Of a stretch of DNA of 64,000 nucleotides, positions 46,227 through 58,740 are shown piece by piece (the first letter of the stretch is position 1; the number at the start of each line of letters is the position of its first letter). Location: NCBI GenBank assembly GCA_029204225.1, contig CM055113.1, positions 24,362,357 to 24,426,356 on the forward strand. The letters run 5' to 3'. Source of the DNA: Diphasiastrum complanatum (Eukaryota; Streptophyta; Lycopodiopsida; Lycopodiales; Lycopodiaceae). The position numbers and the translations under genes are program-made. The notes beneath the pieces were generated by a model. The model did no database searches. It was not told the origin of the DNA and saw nothing but the letters and a program-made list of their open reading frames with translations.

Positions 46227-47452
46227 CTAATGTGGATCAAGCATCGATCTTGAGATAAGACCAAGATTAGATCTATGCTTTGAGAAGGCACTTTTGCAAA
46301 GTGTCTTTGTGAGAAGATCAACAATACATGAAGATGTGTCGACATGTTCCAAGTTGATTTCACCTCCAATGAGCTTTTCCCTTACAAAATGGTGTGCCAC
46401 TTCTATATGCTTGGTTCTTGCATGAAAAATAGGATTGTTTGCAAGAGCTTGGGCCGATATGTTGTCACACTTGATCAAGGGAAGATCATCCTCTTTGATG
46501 CACTTTAGCTCCATGATTAACCTCTTGATCCAAAGCACCTCTTTAGTTGTTGCAGTGAGTGCTTTGTACTCGGCCTCACAAGAAGATAGAGATATGGTAT
46601 CTTGCTTCTTTGAAAGCCAAGACACAAGATTGCCTCCAAGAAAGATAGTATATGCATTAGTGGACTTTCGATCCATTTTATCACTTGCAAAATCGGAATC
46701 CGAATAGCCAACAATGGTTAGATCTTCATTCTTATACAATAAACCATAATCTTGAGTAGAAGATACATATCTTAGAACTCTCTTGGCCATCTTCCAATGT
46801 TGGATCTTAGGATCTTGCATAAATTGACCTAATTTGTGCACACAATAGCTTAAATCGGGTCTAGTGATAGTAAGCCAAATTAAAGAGCCTATAAGACTCC
46901 TATAAAGTGTGATGTCCTCGAAGGATCTTTCATCACCTTTAATAGGGTCTTTTACATGTTGCTCCATGGGAGTATCTATGCCTTTACAATTTTGCATATT
47001 GAATTTTCTCAACATAGAAAAGACATATCTAGATTGACAAATAAAAGCATACTCTTCTTGAAAATCAATCTTAAGGCCTAAAATATAGTGGATCTCTCCT
47101 AGATCTTGCATTTTAAATTCTCCTCCTAATGCATCCTTAGTTTCTTGAACTAGCATCAAACAACTTCCACTAAAATAATGTCATCTACATAGATTAGAAG
47201 AATGACAATATTACTACCATCAAACTTTAAGTACATAGAAGGATTATAGTCACTAAGCACAAATCCTAATGAAAGTAGAAAGTTGTTGAGTCTTGAATAC
47301 CATGATCTAGGTGCTTGCTTCAAGCCATAAAGACTTTTAAATAGAAAACACACCTTAGATTTATCCTTGATGAATCCTTGAGGTTGTTCCATGTATATCT
47401 CCTCTTCAAGATAGCCATTCATAAAAATGTTGGAGACATCAAGCTGATACAA
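46227..47452 (-). pseudogene. Element F RT (C-terminal part) and RNase H
   Basis: From 47452 the minus-strand frame reads YQLDVSNIFMNGYLEEEIYM, LYGLKQAPRSWY and YVDDIILVEVV, and stops near 47156. A small deletion just after the YVDD box shifts the frame, and 47159-46227 continues with LVQETKDALGGEFKMQDLGE, the rest of RT (DTPMEQHVKDPIKGDE) and an apparently intact RNase H (DSDFASDKMDRKST, VSWLSKKQDTISLSSCEAEY, HIEVAHHFVREK). The frame ends 18 bp before the 3' LTR. The RT active site itself is retained. Confidence 0.92.
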
Positions 47453-47455
47453 TTT

Positions 47456-49431
47456 TCACTTAAAAAATAAGGCAAGAGAGATTATGATTCTTATTGTCAC
47501 CATCTTTGCTACAGGAGAAAAGGTTTCTTCATAGTCAAGGCCATATATTTGTGCAAAGCCTTTAGCACATAATCTTGCCTTGTACTTGTTGATGGAGCCA
47601 TCATGATTGTACTTGATCTTGAACACCCACTTGTATCCATTGATGTGCATGTTAGGTGGTGGATCCACTAGCTCCCATGTATGGTTGGTGATTAAGGCAT
47701 CATATTCAATCTTCATGGCCTCATACAACTCCTCGGTATTGAGGGCTTCTTGGACATCTTTGGGCTCCTCATGAGAAACAAAATAAGCATAGGTGGAATC
47801 AAGATCCACTTGTTTTCCTTTGTCATCATAAGTGAGCCTCTTAGGCTTGGATCTCTCCCTCATGGATCTTCTAGGAGTGAGAATCCGAGGACTTCCATCT
47901 TCAAATCTCGACCCCTCCATATGTTGATTGCCTTCAATAACAAAAGGTGTTAGATTTTGAGGTTGCTTGATCTCGGCCCCTCCAAGATTGGACTTTTCTT
48001 CTTCATGAAAAACTACATCTCTACTATCAATTACTTTAGAAGTAGAGAGCATGTAGATTTGATAGGCTTTCTTGTTGGATGAATATCCAACCATTACTCT
48101 TTTGCTTGCACAAGGATCATCCTTCTTTCTTGTTTCCAAGGAAATATGGACAAAGCATATGCATCCAAATACTCTAAAGTGATCAACCTTAGGTTTCTTC
48201 AAATAAAGTGCTTCATATGGTGACTTTCCTCCAAGTGCAACATGAGGGAGTCGATTGCAAAGATAGTTTGAACAATGATGGCCTCACACCAAAAGTCTTT
48301 TGGCAAGGATGCCTCAACTCTAATGGTTTTGGCACATTCACACAAGGTTCTATTCTTTCTTTCAGCCACCCCATTTTGAGATGGTGTATATGCACAAGAA
48401 AACTCCCTTTTAATGCCTTCAAGCTCACAATAATCATGAAATCTATTGGAAGTGTACTCACCACCTCCATCACTTCTAAGAATCTTGATTTTGTATGAAA
48501 ATTGCTTTTCAACTAGAGCTTTGAACTTTAGGAAATAGTCAAACACCATAGACTTTCTAGCTAGAAGATATAACCAAGTAAACCTTGTGAAATCATCAAT
48601 GAAATTTACAAAGCAAGTAGCACCACCCTTGCTCTTTGAAGATGAGAAGTGCACATCCGAGTGTATGAGCTCCAATGGATGTGTAGTGTTAATAGATGAC
48701 TTTGAAAAAGGCTTCTTATGAGATTTAGATATGGCACAAACCTCACATGGCTTGAAATGCTTGGAGATAAGATTAGGCAGGCCAATAGCTTTGGCTTTCT
48801 TGACCATGGAAATCATAGAATTATAGTTAGGATGCCCCAACCTTCTATGCCATAGTTCCTCCAAAGAAATATGAGAAGCAAAAGCACCATCACAAGAGTT
48901 AGCATACTCTTTGGGATCAAGCTTGTAGATTCCACCATATCTAGACCCAAATGCAAGGATCTCATCATGCTTCTTGATTGTACATGTATCAACACTGAAA
49001 TTTACATCTAGTCCACTATCAAACAATTGCCTAACACTAATAAGATTTTTTGTTAACTTAGGAACAAAAAGTACTTTAGACAGAGAAAGAACTTTTGATG
49101 ATGAAAGCTTTAAGGGAATGGTCCCTATGCCTTCAATAGCACACTTATGATCATTTGTTGTGTAGATGGACTTCTTGGCTCCTTCATAAGGTGTCATGGA
49201 TGAGAAAGAATGCTTGGAGCTACACATATGTGAGGAAGCTCCACTGTCGATGTACCACGAACCATCCTTCTTGAAAGGTGATGAAGAAAAACTCGAGACC
49301 ATAAGAGATCTCTCTCCATCACTTGCATGAGCATCTTCCTTCTCTTCATTGGAAATGTTGGCTTGCATGAATTGACTCTTCTTCTTGAGCAATTGGTGGC
49401 ATAATGCCCCTTCTTGCCACAAAAGAAACAC
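47456..49431 (-). pseudogene. Element F protease, integrase and RT N-terminus
   Basis: Minus-strand frame 49431-48199 has protease (SWYIDSGASSHM), pre-integrase (LWHRRLGHPNYNSM) and an integrase core with its three acidic positions (LIHSDVHF, LRSDGGGEY, NGVAERKNRTL). A frameshift near 48200 leads to 48202-47456: integrase C-terminus (DSRDVVFHEEEK) and RT N-terminus (GYKWVFKIKYNHDGSINKYK, ETFSPVAKMVTIR). It ends at TGA (47456-47458), which stands where a Trp codon is found in element A and is followed in frame by KLYQLDV. The region 47641-49293 is duplicated at 51027-52679. Confidence 0.92.
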
Positions 49432-50201
49432 TTGATGTTTTTCTTCTTCTTCTTGGATGCGAAGGCTTGAGAGGACTCATCCTCTTCTCCTTTCTCCTTG
49501 GAAATAAGATTGTTCTTGCTTGAAGAGGGCTGGTGTTGATTCTTACTTCTTGTCTTGTGCTTGTCTTTGTTAAAGAGGGCTTTACCATCAATGTTGAGAG
49601 ACAGTCTTTCCTTTTTCAAGAGTTTATACTCTTGTCTTGATTCTTCAGAAATGAGCACACTTTGGAGTGCTTCCAAACTTGGTAGCTCCTCCTTAATGGC
49701 ATAACTCTGAACAAGGTTGTCATATTCCTCCTTTAACCCATTAAGTATGACTTGAACAAGTTCATTTTGGTTGATGGAGTCTCCTATGCATGACAATTCT
49801 CTATGGAGGTCTTTAACTCCCACTACATAAGCTGAAGCACATTCATCACTTCTCTGTACACTTTGAAAAATTTGGTTTCTTAGTGTTAGAAGTCTAGAAG
49901 TATTCTTTGCCTCATAGATGGACTTGAGAGTATCCCAAGCATCTTTGGCATTAGTACAAGTACCAATTTCTCTTAAGATGTCATTTGAGACATTCATTTT
50001 AATATAATGCAGAGCCATCCTAGCTCTCTTTTTGTACTTTGGAAATTCTTGAGGAATTTGTGGTTCTTCTTCAATTCCAAGTACAATATCCATCATATCT
50101 TGTAGAATTAAGACATATTCCATCCTAGCCTTCCAAATTGAGTAATTGGAGGTTGGCAATCTTTCACTTGCTTCTAATAGAAAGACACCCATTGAAGTCA
50201 T
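49370..50201 (-). pseudogene. Element F gag
   Basis: The ATG at 50201 opens a complete copia gag (LLEASERLPTSNYSIWKARM, MALHYIKMNVSNDILREIG, AWDTLKSIYEAKNTSRLLTL, YDNLVQSYAIKEELPSLEAL) with an intact knuckle CFFCGKKGHYATNC. After the knuckle the gag frame continues without homology to 49194, while pol homology moves to another frame from about 49400. The shift may be decay or a gag-pol frame change. This is the best preserved gag in the window. Confidence 0.92.
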
Positions 50202-50943
50202 AAAGAATGATGGAAGTCAAAAAAGATGGATGAAAAAATTGCTTATCTTCTCACTATAGGAACCAATCAAGGGCAAAAAACCAAATCCTATGTAAGACAA
50301 AGCAAAAAACTATGAGATAGGTGTCACTAGTTTGACAATCTCTCTAAAACAAGATTTGAATCATCAAAAAAGTTGAAGTATGCCAAAAGTCATGGTTCTC
50401 TGAATTTCACACGTGTGAAATACTCCAAAAATGTCAAATTGACTCAAAGACAATCTATTTGTATGAAACAATTTGCCTAGATCCTCTAAATTTTGCCTAA
50501 ATCACATATAGATGAGATTGGTCAACTTCTGGATGATTTTGTGATCGTTCAAGCAATAAATGACATGTACTCATGATTTGTCACAGGTCTAGGTGCCCTA
50601 CCTATGACTATTCAAAAGCTTATAACTTTTGATTGGCTTATCCAACTGTCATGATTCAAATTGCATCAAATTTTACACATTTCTAGCTTTCTAGTGGGCC
50701 AATTTGCATGAAATTTGGATCTAAGGTGAGAGAAAACCACCAAACTGAAAATGGGCGGATTTCACATGTGTCTGCACCTGAAATTCCGTACAGTACCTGA
50801 TCTAGACCATTCAAAGTGGTTTGGAGCTCTAAATCACCAGAAAACTGCAAACTAGCTAGAAAGTAGAATCTAGACAATTCCTAGCTTGAAATCTGATCAA
50901 ATTTGCAAACTTTTTGATTAGATTTACTTATAAATCTTAGGTA

Positions 50944-50956
50944 GGCTCTGATACCA
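50944..50956 (-). promoter_or_regulatory. Primer binding site of element F
   Basis: On the minus strand TGGTATCAGAGCC follows the 5' LTR end. The leader to gag (50202-50943) holds a CACACGTGTG palindrome at 50408-50417. Confidence 0.95.
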
Positions 50957-51018
50957 TGTTGAATTCACACGTGTGGGATGCCCTACACATGTACTTTTGA
51001 TCTCCTAAGCCCAATAAT
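50957..51018 (-). repeat. 5' LTR of element F, inner piece
   Basis: 62 bp matching the start of 45607-46208 (TGTTGAATTC, then the CACACGTGTG palindrome at 50966-50975), ending at CCAATAAT where foreign sequence begins. Confidence 0.92.
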
Positions 51019-51026
51019 TATTATGA

Positions 51027-52679
51027 TGATGTGCATGTTAGGTGGTGGATCCACTAGCTCCCATGTATGGTTGGTGATTAAGGCATCATATTCAATCTTC
51101 ATGGCCTCATACAACTCCTCGGTATTGAGGGCTTCTTGGACATCTTTGGGCTCCTCATGAGAAACAAAATAAGCATAGGTGGAATCAAGATCCACTTGTT
51201 TTCCTTTGTCATCATAAGTGAGCCTCTTAAGCTTGGATCTCTCCCTCATGGATCTTCTAGGAGTGAGAATCCGAGGACTTCCATCTTCAAATCTCGACCC
51301 CTCCATATGTTGATTGCCTTCAATAACAAAAGGTGTTAGATTTTGAGGTTGCTTGATCTCGGCCCCTCCAAGATTGGACTTTTCTTCTTCATGAAAAACT
51401 ACATCTCTACTATCAATTACTTTAGAAGTAGAGAGCATGTAGATTTGATAGGCTTTCTTGTTGGACGAATATCCAACCATTACTCTTTTGCTTGCACAAG
51501 GATCATCCTTCTTTCTTGTTTCCAAGGAAATATGGACAAAGCATATGCATCCAAATACTCTAAAGTGATCAACCTTAGGTTTCTTCAAATAAAGTGCTTC
51601 ATATGGTGACTTTCCTCCAAGTGCAACATGAGGGGGTCGATTGCAAAGATAGTTTGAACAATGATGGCCTCACCCCAAAAGTCTTTTGGCAAGGATGCCT
51701 CAACTCTAATGGTTTTGGCACATTCACACAAGGTTCTATTCTTTCTTTCAGCCACCCCATTTTGAGATGGTGTATATGCACAAGAAAACTCCCTTTTAAT
51801 GCCTTCAAGCTCACAATAATCATGAAATTTATTGGAAGTGTACTCACCACCTCCATCACTTCTAAGAATCTTGATTTCGTATGAAAATTGCTTTTCAACT
51901 AGAGCTTTGAACTTTAGGAAATAGTCAAACACCATAGACTTTCTAGCTAGAAGATATAACCAAGTAAACCTTGTGAAATCATCAATGAAATTTACAAAGC
52001 AAGTAGCACCACCCTTGCTCTTTGAAGATGAGAAGTGCACATCCGAGTGTATGAGCTTCAATGGATGTGTAGTGTTAATAGATGACTTTGAAAAAGGCTT
52101 CTTATGAGATTTAGATATGGCACAAACCTCACATGGCTTGAAATGCTTGGAGATAAGATTAGGCAGGCCAATAGCTTTGGCTTTCTTGACCATGGAAATC
52201 ATAGAATTATAGTTAGGATGCCCCAACCTTCTATGCCATAGTTCCTCCAAAGAAATATGAGAAGCAAAAGCACCATCACAAGAGTTAGCATACTCTTTGG
52301 GATCAAGCTTGTAGATTCCACCATATCTAGACGCAAATGCAAGGATCTCATCATGCTTCTTGATTGTACATGTATCAACATTGAAATTCACATCTAGTCC
52401 ACTATCAAACAATTGCCTAACACTAATAAGATTTTTTGTTAACTTAGGAGCAAAAAGTACTTTAGACAGAGAAAGAACTTTTGATGATGAAAGCTTTAAG
52501 GGAATGGTCCCTATGCCTTCAATAGCACACTTATGATCATTTGTTGTGTAGATGGACTTCTTGGCTCCTTCATAAGGTGTCATGGATGAGAAAGAATGCT
52601 TGGAGCTACACATATGTGAGGAAGCTCCACTGTCGATGTACCACGAACCATCCTTCTTGAAAGGTGATGAAGAAAAACT
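51027..52679 (-). repeat. 1,653-bp copy of element F's own pol, inserted in its 5' LTR
   Basis: This segment matches 47641-49293 without any gap and in the same orientation. I counted about 11 single-base differences, so identity is near 99%. It covers the end of protease, pre-integrase, integrase and the start of RT. Frames 52613-51585 and 51588-50983 are therefore duplicates and not independent genes. Short filler-like sequences (51019-51026 TATTATGA and 52680-52684 ATGAT) join it to the LTR halves, and 8 bp of LTR are missing at the junction. Confidence 0.95.
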
Positions 52680-52684
52680 ATGAT

Positions 52685-53229
52685 GATCAAACTAGCATTG
52701 ATTGACAATAGGAAAGCTGATCATACAAGAAATATTTATTGTGTTACAAGCAAGATCTGTCAACAAAATATGAAACTAAGTGCAATAAATGCCTCAACTC
52801 GGCTAGAGAGAGATATGAATGTACAAAACTCGAGTAGAGAGAGAGGGCACAAAGATCTTAGTCTCCAAATTCGCATTACACATAAAAATCATCATCTTCT
52901 CAATGAGAGTACATCACATATATATAGATCCATGGACTGTCCTCCTACTTTGAGTTGAATTGGAGTTATGAATCCACCTCTCAAGCTATCTAGACTTATT
53001 CAAGCCACCTCAATATGTCTAATTGTGCCACCTAGTATTTTCATGCATTAAATGTGGCATGCAAAGTACAAACGGAAATTCCTATGGTAGCTCGAGTTTC
53101 TACTTCTACATAGCTTGAATATTTTATTCTAAGATGGGTCTTTACTAAGCCAAAAGAGCTCAATTCATCTTTGGCATTTTTAGGACCCCTACTTACAACA
53201 TTAGATAGATTTTTTCCAATATGTCAACA
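52685..53229 (-). repeat. 5' LTR of element F, outer piece
   Basis: 545 bp matching 45679-46208, from GATCAAACTAGC to the outer end TGTCAACA, followed by the TAAAA duplication at 53230-53234. Confidence 0.92.
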
Positions 53230-53234
53230 TAAAA
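53230..53234. repeat. Target site duplication TAAAA (right) of element F
   Basis: Second copy of the duplication, matching 45602-45606. It shows that F, including its split LTR, is one insertion. Confidence 0.85.
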
Positions 53235-53689
53235 TGTCATCATTTGGACATGCATGAATCCTTTCGTAATCCATTCCAAGTTTGCTCAACATATTTGGTG
53301 CTTAGTTTTGCATTCCTAACATCACATTGTCTTTTGGAACTATTTTTTGCAATAAAATGCAAAATAATATTGTTGTCATAAAAATGAGCATAAACATATA
53401 ACTTAACAAACAATATAATGCGTTTTGGGTTCATGCATACTTGAACAATGACATAACACTAGTGGAACTCCATTTGTACGTAGCTTGTAGACTTAGAAGT
53501 AGTGTTATTGCTAGTTGAGAAAAAGATGCATTTGGCTACAAGGGAGTGTTAGTCCAATCGATCTTCTATGTTTTGTGAATAGTGGTTTGTCCAGTGGCTT
53601 GGTCAGTAGATCTGCAATCACATCCTCTGACTTTATGAATTCAACACAGAGCTCTCCCTTTGAGATGAGATTTTGAACATGATGGTACT

Positions 53690-54061
53690 TCAGAGGTATA
53701 TGTTTGGTTTTTGAGTGAAAAACTGGATCCTGGGTTCAGTAAATAGCACTATGAAAATCCATCTCTTCATGATGGAAGGGTCCCAATGTGGTATGCCAAT
53801 CCCTTCCAGCATCATCTTCAACCATACTACCTCATTTGCCACCTTCGAAACTGCTCTGTATTCAGCTTTGTATAAAGACTGTGCCACTAGTGTTTGCTTC
53901 ATGCAGGTCCAGCTGATTGCAGCTCCGCATGCTATCGAACATCCACCTGTTACGGACTTGTTGTTGTCTCTACAGCTAGCCCAGCTTGCATCATTATAGT
54001 GCTGAAGGGTAAACTCCTTCTCTCTTTCGTAGATCAACCCCAAATTGTGGGTGCCTTTCAA
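53690..54061 (-). pseudogene. Copia element K: RNase H
   Basis: The minus-strand frame has LQHYNDASWASCRDNNKSVT, ISWTCMKQTLVAQSLYKAEY (equivalent to WxSKKQ...SSxEAEY) and EVVWLKMMLEGIGI. It is a copia RNase H of a lineage distinct from F. The frame degenerates after IPHWDP. The 450 bp between it and element F holds no LTR that I could recognise. Confidence 0.85.
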
Positions 54062-54218
54062 ATATCACAGTACTCGTTTTGCCATCAGCCAATGTTGCAT
54101 GCCAAGATTAGAGGAGAATTGACTTAGTGAATAGACAAAGAATACTAGATCGAGTCTTGTACATACTGTAAGGCATCAGACTACCGATCAGATTTTGATA
54201 TGGTATCTTCTCCATCTT

Positions 54219-54910
54219 CTATCTCTCCTCACCTGTATTTGGGCAATTCTGCTTCGACAATCTAGCTCTGGCTATCATCGGTGTCACTTTTTTTTTGCAC
54301 TCGATCATCTCATATTGCTTCAGTACTTTTTCAACATACTCAGACGGTTTAGATGCATGACTCCTCTTGTTTGGTCTCTTTTGATTTGCAGTCCCAAACA
54401 TTTCGTCTCCTCTCCTAGATCTGTGATCTCATAGCCTACAAATATTTGAATCTTGGTTTCATTAATTAGCATTAGATAATTTCCTATCATTAGAGAGTCA
54501 TCCACAAATATTGTCAAAATCACAGACTTCTTTTCTATTCTTTTTATGTAGACATTATAGTCAGGTTGTGTAGGAGTGAAGCCTAGAGACTTTAGAAGAT
54601 TGTCTCGATTTTTCGGTTCTTCATATCCTTCAAGTTGCTTCATGAAGATTTCTTTGTCTCGGTCTTCGTGAAGAAAGGCTATCTTCACATCCATCTGGTG
54701 TACTTCCAGATCATACTTTGTTGCATATGTGAGGAGTAGTTAGATGCTCGACATCTTGACCATCAATGAGTATGTATCGAAGTAGTTGATGCCATACCTC
54801 TGAGTGTAGCCTTTGGCGACAAGTCAAGCTAGGATCGTTCGTCGACACTTCCATCTGATTTCAGCTTCTTCTTGTATACCCATTTGCAATCAACTTTCTT
54901 CTTTCCTTAT
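54219..54910 (-). pseudogene. Copia element K: reverse transcriptase remnants
   Basis: Frame 54694-54320 begins MDVKIAFLHEDRDKEIFMKQ, skips the LYGLKQAPR region by a deletion (PKNRDNLLKSLGF), and carries the catalytic box as ILTIFVDDSLMIGN. A following frame (54401-54219) has YVEKVLKQYEM. The N-terminal RT sequence above 54700 is present but shifted. Stops and deletions make it inactive. Confidence 0.85.
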
Positions 54911-56321
54911 GTCGATTTGTCAAACTTCACGTCTCTACTCATTAGAACCTTCTTTGAGATTGGATTGTAGAGTTGATAGATCTGTGAGCCATTCGAATAT
55001 CTAACCATCACCGTTTGCACCAACTTTTTGTCGAGCTTGCTTCTCTTTTCTTTTTGTATGTGCATGTATGCTGCACATCTGAATACTCGTACATATGACA
55101 GATCAGGTTTCTCACTCGTCCACATTTTGTACGACATTCTATTCGCCAACGTCGTCATTATCAATCTGTTCTATATAGCAGCTACAATTGCTTCAGCCCA
55201 AAATTGACTTGGCAACTGTGCTTGAGCCATGATGCACTTGGCTCCTTCGACAAGAGTCATGTTCGGTCTTTCTGCTACACCATTATACTGTGGTGATAAG
55301 CAAGTGTGAACTGATTCTTTCCTGGCCAGTGGCATAAGCTTGAAAACTCCTTGCTTGAATACTCGCATCCATTGTCAAACATGAGAGTATGCAATTTCTT
55401 GGAGGTGTGTCAAATGCCACGAACTTCTTGAATGCATCGGACACTTCAGACTTCTTCTTCAAGTAGTATATTGTTGTAATCCTACTGTAATCATCTACGA
55501 ACATTTAGAAATATCTCGATCTAGAGAGAGAGTCAACTTTCATTGGTCCACAAACATCTGAGTGAACTAGCTCAAGGATATCCTTGGCTCTTCTTCCTTC
55601 ATGTACGAACAGACTTTGATGTTGCTTACCCTTTTGACAAGCTTTGCAGAAGTCAGAGTCTGGACTTGTGATCTTTAGTCCACTTACTAGCTCCAATCTG
55701 CTCATGTCGTAGAGACTCCTCATATTCAGATGATACATTCATCTATGCCAAAGATGATTTTTGTTTTCAGATGCATTCAGTATATGCTATCGTAGTTGCT
55801 GATGATTTTGGCTTGGTAGAGATTACCTTGTCTTGATCCAACAACAGTAGCTTGTTCGATTTGTGCTCGACCATTCGACATACATTCACATCGAACAGGA
55901 CTCGTATTCCGAGATCTGCTATCCTCGATACAGAGAGCAGGTCTCTTCTCAACGTAGGTACATAGAGTGCTCCTTGAAGCTCTGCATGTCCCAATAGTGT
56001 ATGGAACTGTAGAGTGTCGATGCCTTCGACATCGTGTCTGCCTCCATCACCCAGTATCACTGCTCTTGTATTGTCAAGTGCTCTGTAGTTGATCAAGACG
56101 TTCTTGTTGCAGGTTATGTGCGATGTAGCTCCTGAGTCAATCATTATGTCGTAGTCGTGCTGCGTGTAGGTGGTCGACTCTTCTATGAAGGCATTGTCGT
56201 TCTTCTCAACATCCTTCAATGATTTTGCAACATTGGCTCTCTCTCCTTTGTGCTTTCCTTTGGGATTGTGCCAATATTCATATGCTGAATGTCCCTTCTT
56301 CGTGCAGTGTGTGCAAGGCAT
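54907..56321 (-). pseudogene. Copia element K: protease and integrase remnants
   Basis: Minus-strand frame 56321-55767 starts in a knuckle-like CTHCTKKGHSAYEY and contains the protease site MIDSGATSHITC and ALYVPTLRRDLLSVSRI. Later frames carry the pre-integrase end (SDFCKACQKGKQH), LELVHSDVCGPMK, FVDDYSRITTIYYL, CLSPQYNGVAERPNMTLVEG and the integrase C-terminus (YVRVFRCAAYMHI, VLMSRDVKFD). At least four frame changes or stops break it. Element E (plus strand, 4.7-5.8 kb) has a matching protease region. Confidence 0.85.
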
Positions 56322-56579
56322 TGTCGGGTTGAACCAACATCTGTCTACTGTGTATCTAGACTTATGACAGTGATCGTAGGTAGAAGTCTCTTTGTTATAG
56401 TTGCCTCTTATCGAAGAATTTGTTTGAGTTCTTTCAATCTTGGGCTTGTTTTTGTTTTTTTTCTTTCCCCTTATGAAAAGGCCCTTCTCCTAGTCACCGT
56501 TTGCTTCTCCTTCATCTCTCATCAGTCTATCATCTGTTACAAGACTGATTGCTCTTTTGAATGTCATCTCAGGTAAGCT

Positions 56580-57030
56580 CAAGATGAGCATTCTAACTAG
56601 TGGCTGGTAGGATGAAGGTAGAGATTTCATGAAGTACATCAGTTGCTAGGGTGTTGGAACTTGGTGTTCCTATCCAGATGCATCAAGCTGAGCGAAAATC
56701 ATTTCGATCTTCTCTACATGCTGATCTAGCTCATTACCATCCCATCGCAAGCTCTGTATAAGCTGATTATGGAGGTGCATAGCCGACGCGACTATCCTCA
56801 CTTCGTACTTATGCTTTAGTTTCTCCCACGCTTCATGACTACTTTTGGCAGTCCTCGATCTGCATGAGGATTTCTTCATTTATGGAGGACACAATGATCG
56901 CCATTGCGCGTTCATTCTTCCTTATCCATTCTGCTCTCCTTGGGTCTCCTCTGGAGGCTTTTGCTCTGTGAGATCGGTCACTGACCATATTCCTTCGCTT
57001 TTTAGAAGTGTTTTGATCTTGAACTTCCAT
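56580..57030 (-). pseudogene. Copia element K: gag
   Basis: Frames 57030-56839 and 56879-56670 encode AEWIRKNERAMAIIVSSINE and SSHEAWEKLKHKYEVRIVAS, which match element E's gag closely. The ATG region (about 57030) lacks the first part seen in E. The following gag section to 56400 is broken. No primer binding site or LTR is recognisable at 57031-57430. Confidence 0.8.
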
Positions 57031-57039
57031 ATACGATAA

Positions 57040-58740
57040 TGTCTACTTGGTGGTGTGCGCCTATTCTGTGCGGAAGTGCACTACACAATGCATTACATAA
57101 CAAGACCTAGATACATTGCTACCAATCACAGACAATGCAACAATCAATCAAACACTAGCGCAAAGACAACAGTTGGAAGAACAAAAAATCTCTTTTGTAT
57201 CTTGTTTTCCTTTTAGAGTCAGTCGACAATGCTTCGCGACATAGCGGCCTGACGCTCCTCTTACAATTCTATATTCTACTTTTGCTTCTGCTTCTAAGCA
57301 TATGTTCTATTGATTTCTGATCTATACTTATGTCCCAACATATGGGATTAAAAAATAGATTAACTAATCGTTACAAGAGAAAATTACGCTAAACTAATAG
57401 TTAACTACATCTCCCTTGCAACGTTCCTTTACGATTGAGCGTGACAGTTGGAAGCTTGTCCGACTTGTCCGACATATCGACTTACCTGACGATTCATTTA
57501 GCTCGACGTCCCGTTCTCAGCTCTTGTGTAGAAGTCGACAATTCGGTGTTGATGCCTACTGATTTGTCAGCCGTTCAGGGAATGCCAAAGAAGGGTTGCA
57601 TGAGTTCACCATCTCTAACACTTAGGCGAGGAGATTTTTCAGCATTCACAAGTACCTCCAGTTATTTGTGTTGACTTGGATATGATCATGTTTTTAATAG
57701 GCATTCTATTACTTTGCAATTATTTTCATGAAGTTTGTAGCCTGCCAAAAAATCCTAAATTTCTTTTTTTAGATGTTTGGTTGTTTTCTGTACACGTTTC
57801 AAAGCTTTCCGAAACATTTTAAATTGTATTCAAAATTTTGTTTGCTCAAGATTTTCTAAAATTGTTGATGTTGAAAATGTAGATTACTTAAACGCAATTA
57901 GATTTTACAGCGACCACAAGTATTTTCTTACTTTACCATTATTTTGATCCAACATGTAGACTGCCAAAAAAACCCTAAATTTGCAAGTAGCTTATATTTG
58001 TTCTTAAAATTCTTTGAAACTAAGTTATGTCTTGACGATATCGATGATGTGGCCGACTCGCTCAAAACTAAATGGTCAATGATGTGGCCGAATGGTTGAA
58101 AATTGAATGGTCTACTATGTGACCAAAAGGTGGAAATTGAACAGTTGATGATGTGGTCGAATGTTGATCATAGATATCAAGTCAAAAATGATTTAGCTTT
58201 ATTTTGAGTGCTAAAAAATGGGCTAACACAAATGTCAAATTTGGGACACCCTAAAAATTTTCATGTCATGTGATCAACTATGCCCAGTTCTGTCTCGAAT
58301 TCGTGAGTAGTTTTGCAGACTGTAACTCTGCCGTCAAATTGGGCTTAATTATGTAGGCTTGTTTTCCTGCCTATTTCTCTGAGCAAAAGAGAACAAAAGA
58401 GTAGTATACTTACAAAATTTGAAGCTCATAGTTTTCAGCAGTTAATGCATCGTATAACCCACTTTCCAGCGCTGCATTGATTCCTCCAGCGCGCACTCAC
58501 ATGAAACCTCCTCGCAAATTGATTCACTACAGACACATCCTCGACTACACAGCAAAATTCCGCTTTCTGATCATGAAAAGCACGTTGTCCCGCTCAACAA
58601 TTTAATCCAAACACTATAATTATCAGTTGATCCTTCATCACAACCCACTAGGAAAATGCTTCTTGAGACAGTTGATTCAAATCTTCGATCATCGGTCTGA
58701 TTTCTCTGTGTCTTGTTCCAAAAGTTTTTGTTTGTCATAT
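57040..58740. other. No gene recognised; diverged short repeats
   Basis: AT-rich sequence. Two similar stretches (about 57720-57770 and 57930-57985, both with CTGCCAAAAAA then CCTAAATTT) and a degenerate array of GATGTGGCCGAATGG units (58040-58160) are visible. No coding region is supported. Confidence 0.5.

Noticed and set aside
50983-52613. A second independent copia element between F and K
   Set aside because: The sequence is a gapless copy of F's own 47641-49293 lying within F's 5' LTR. It has no LTRs, primer site or duplication of its own.
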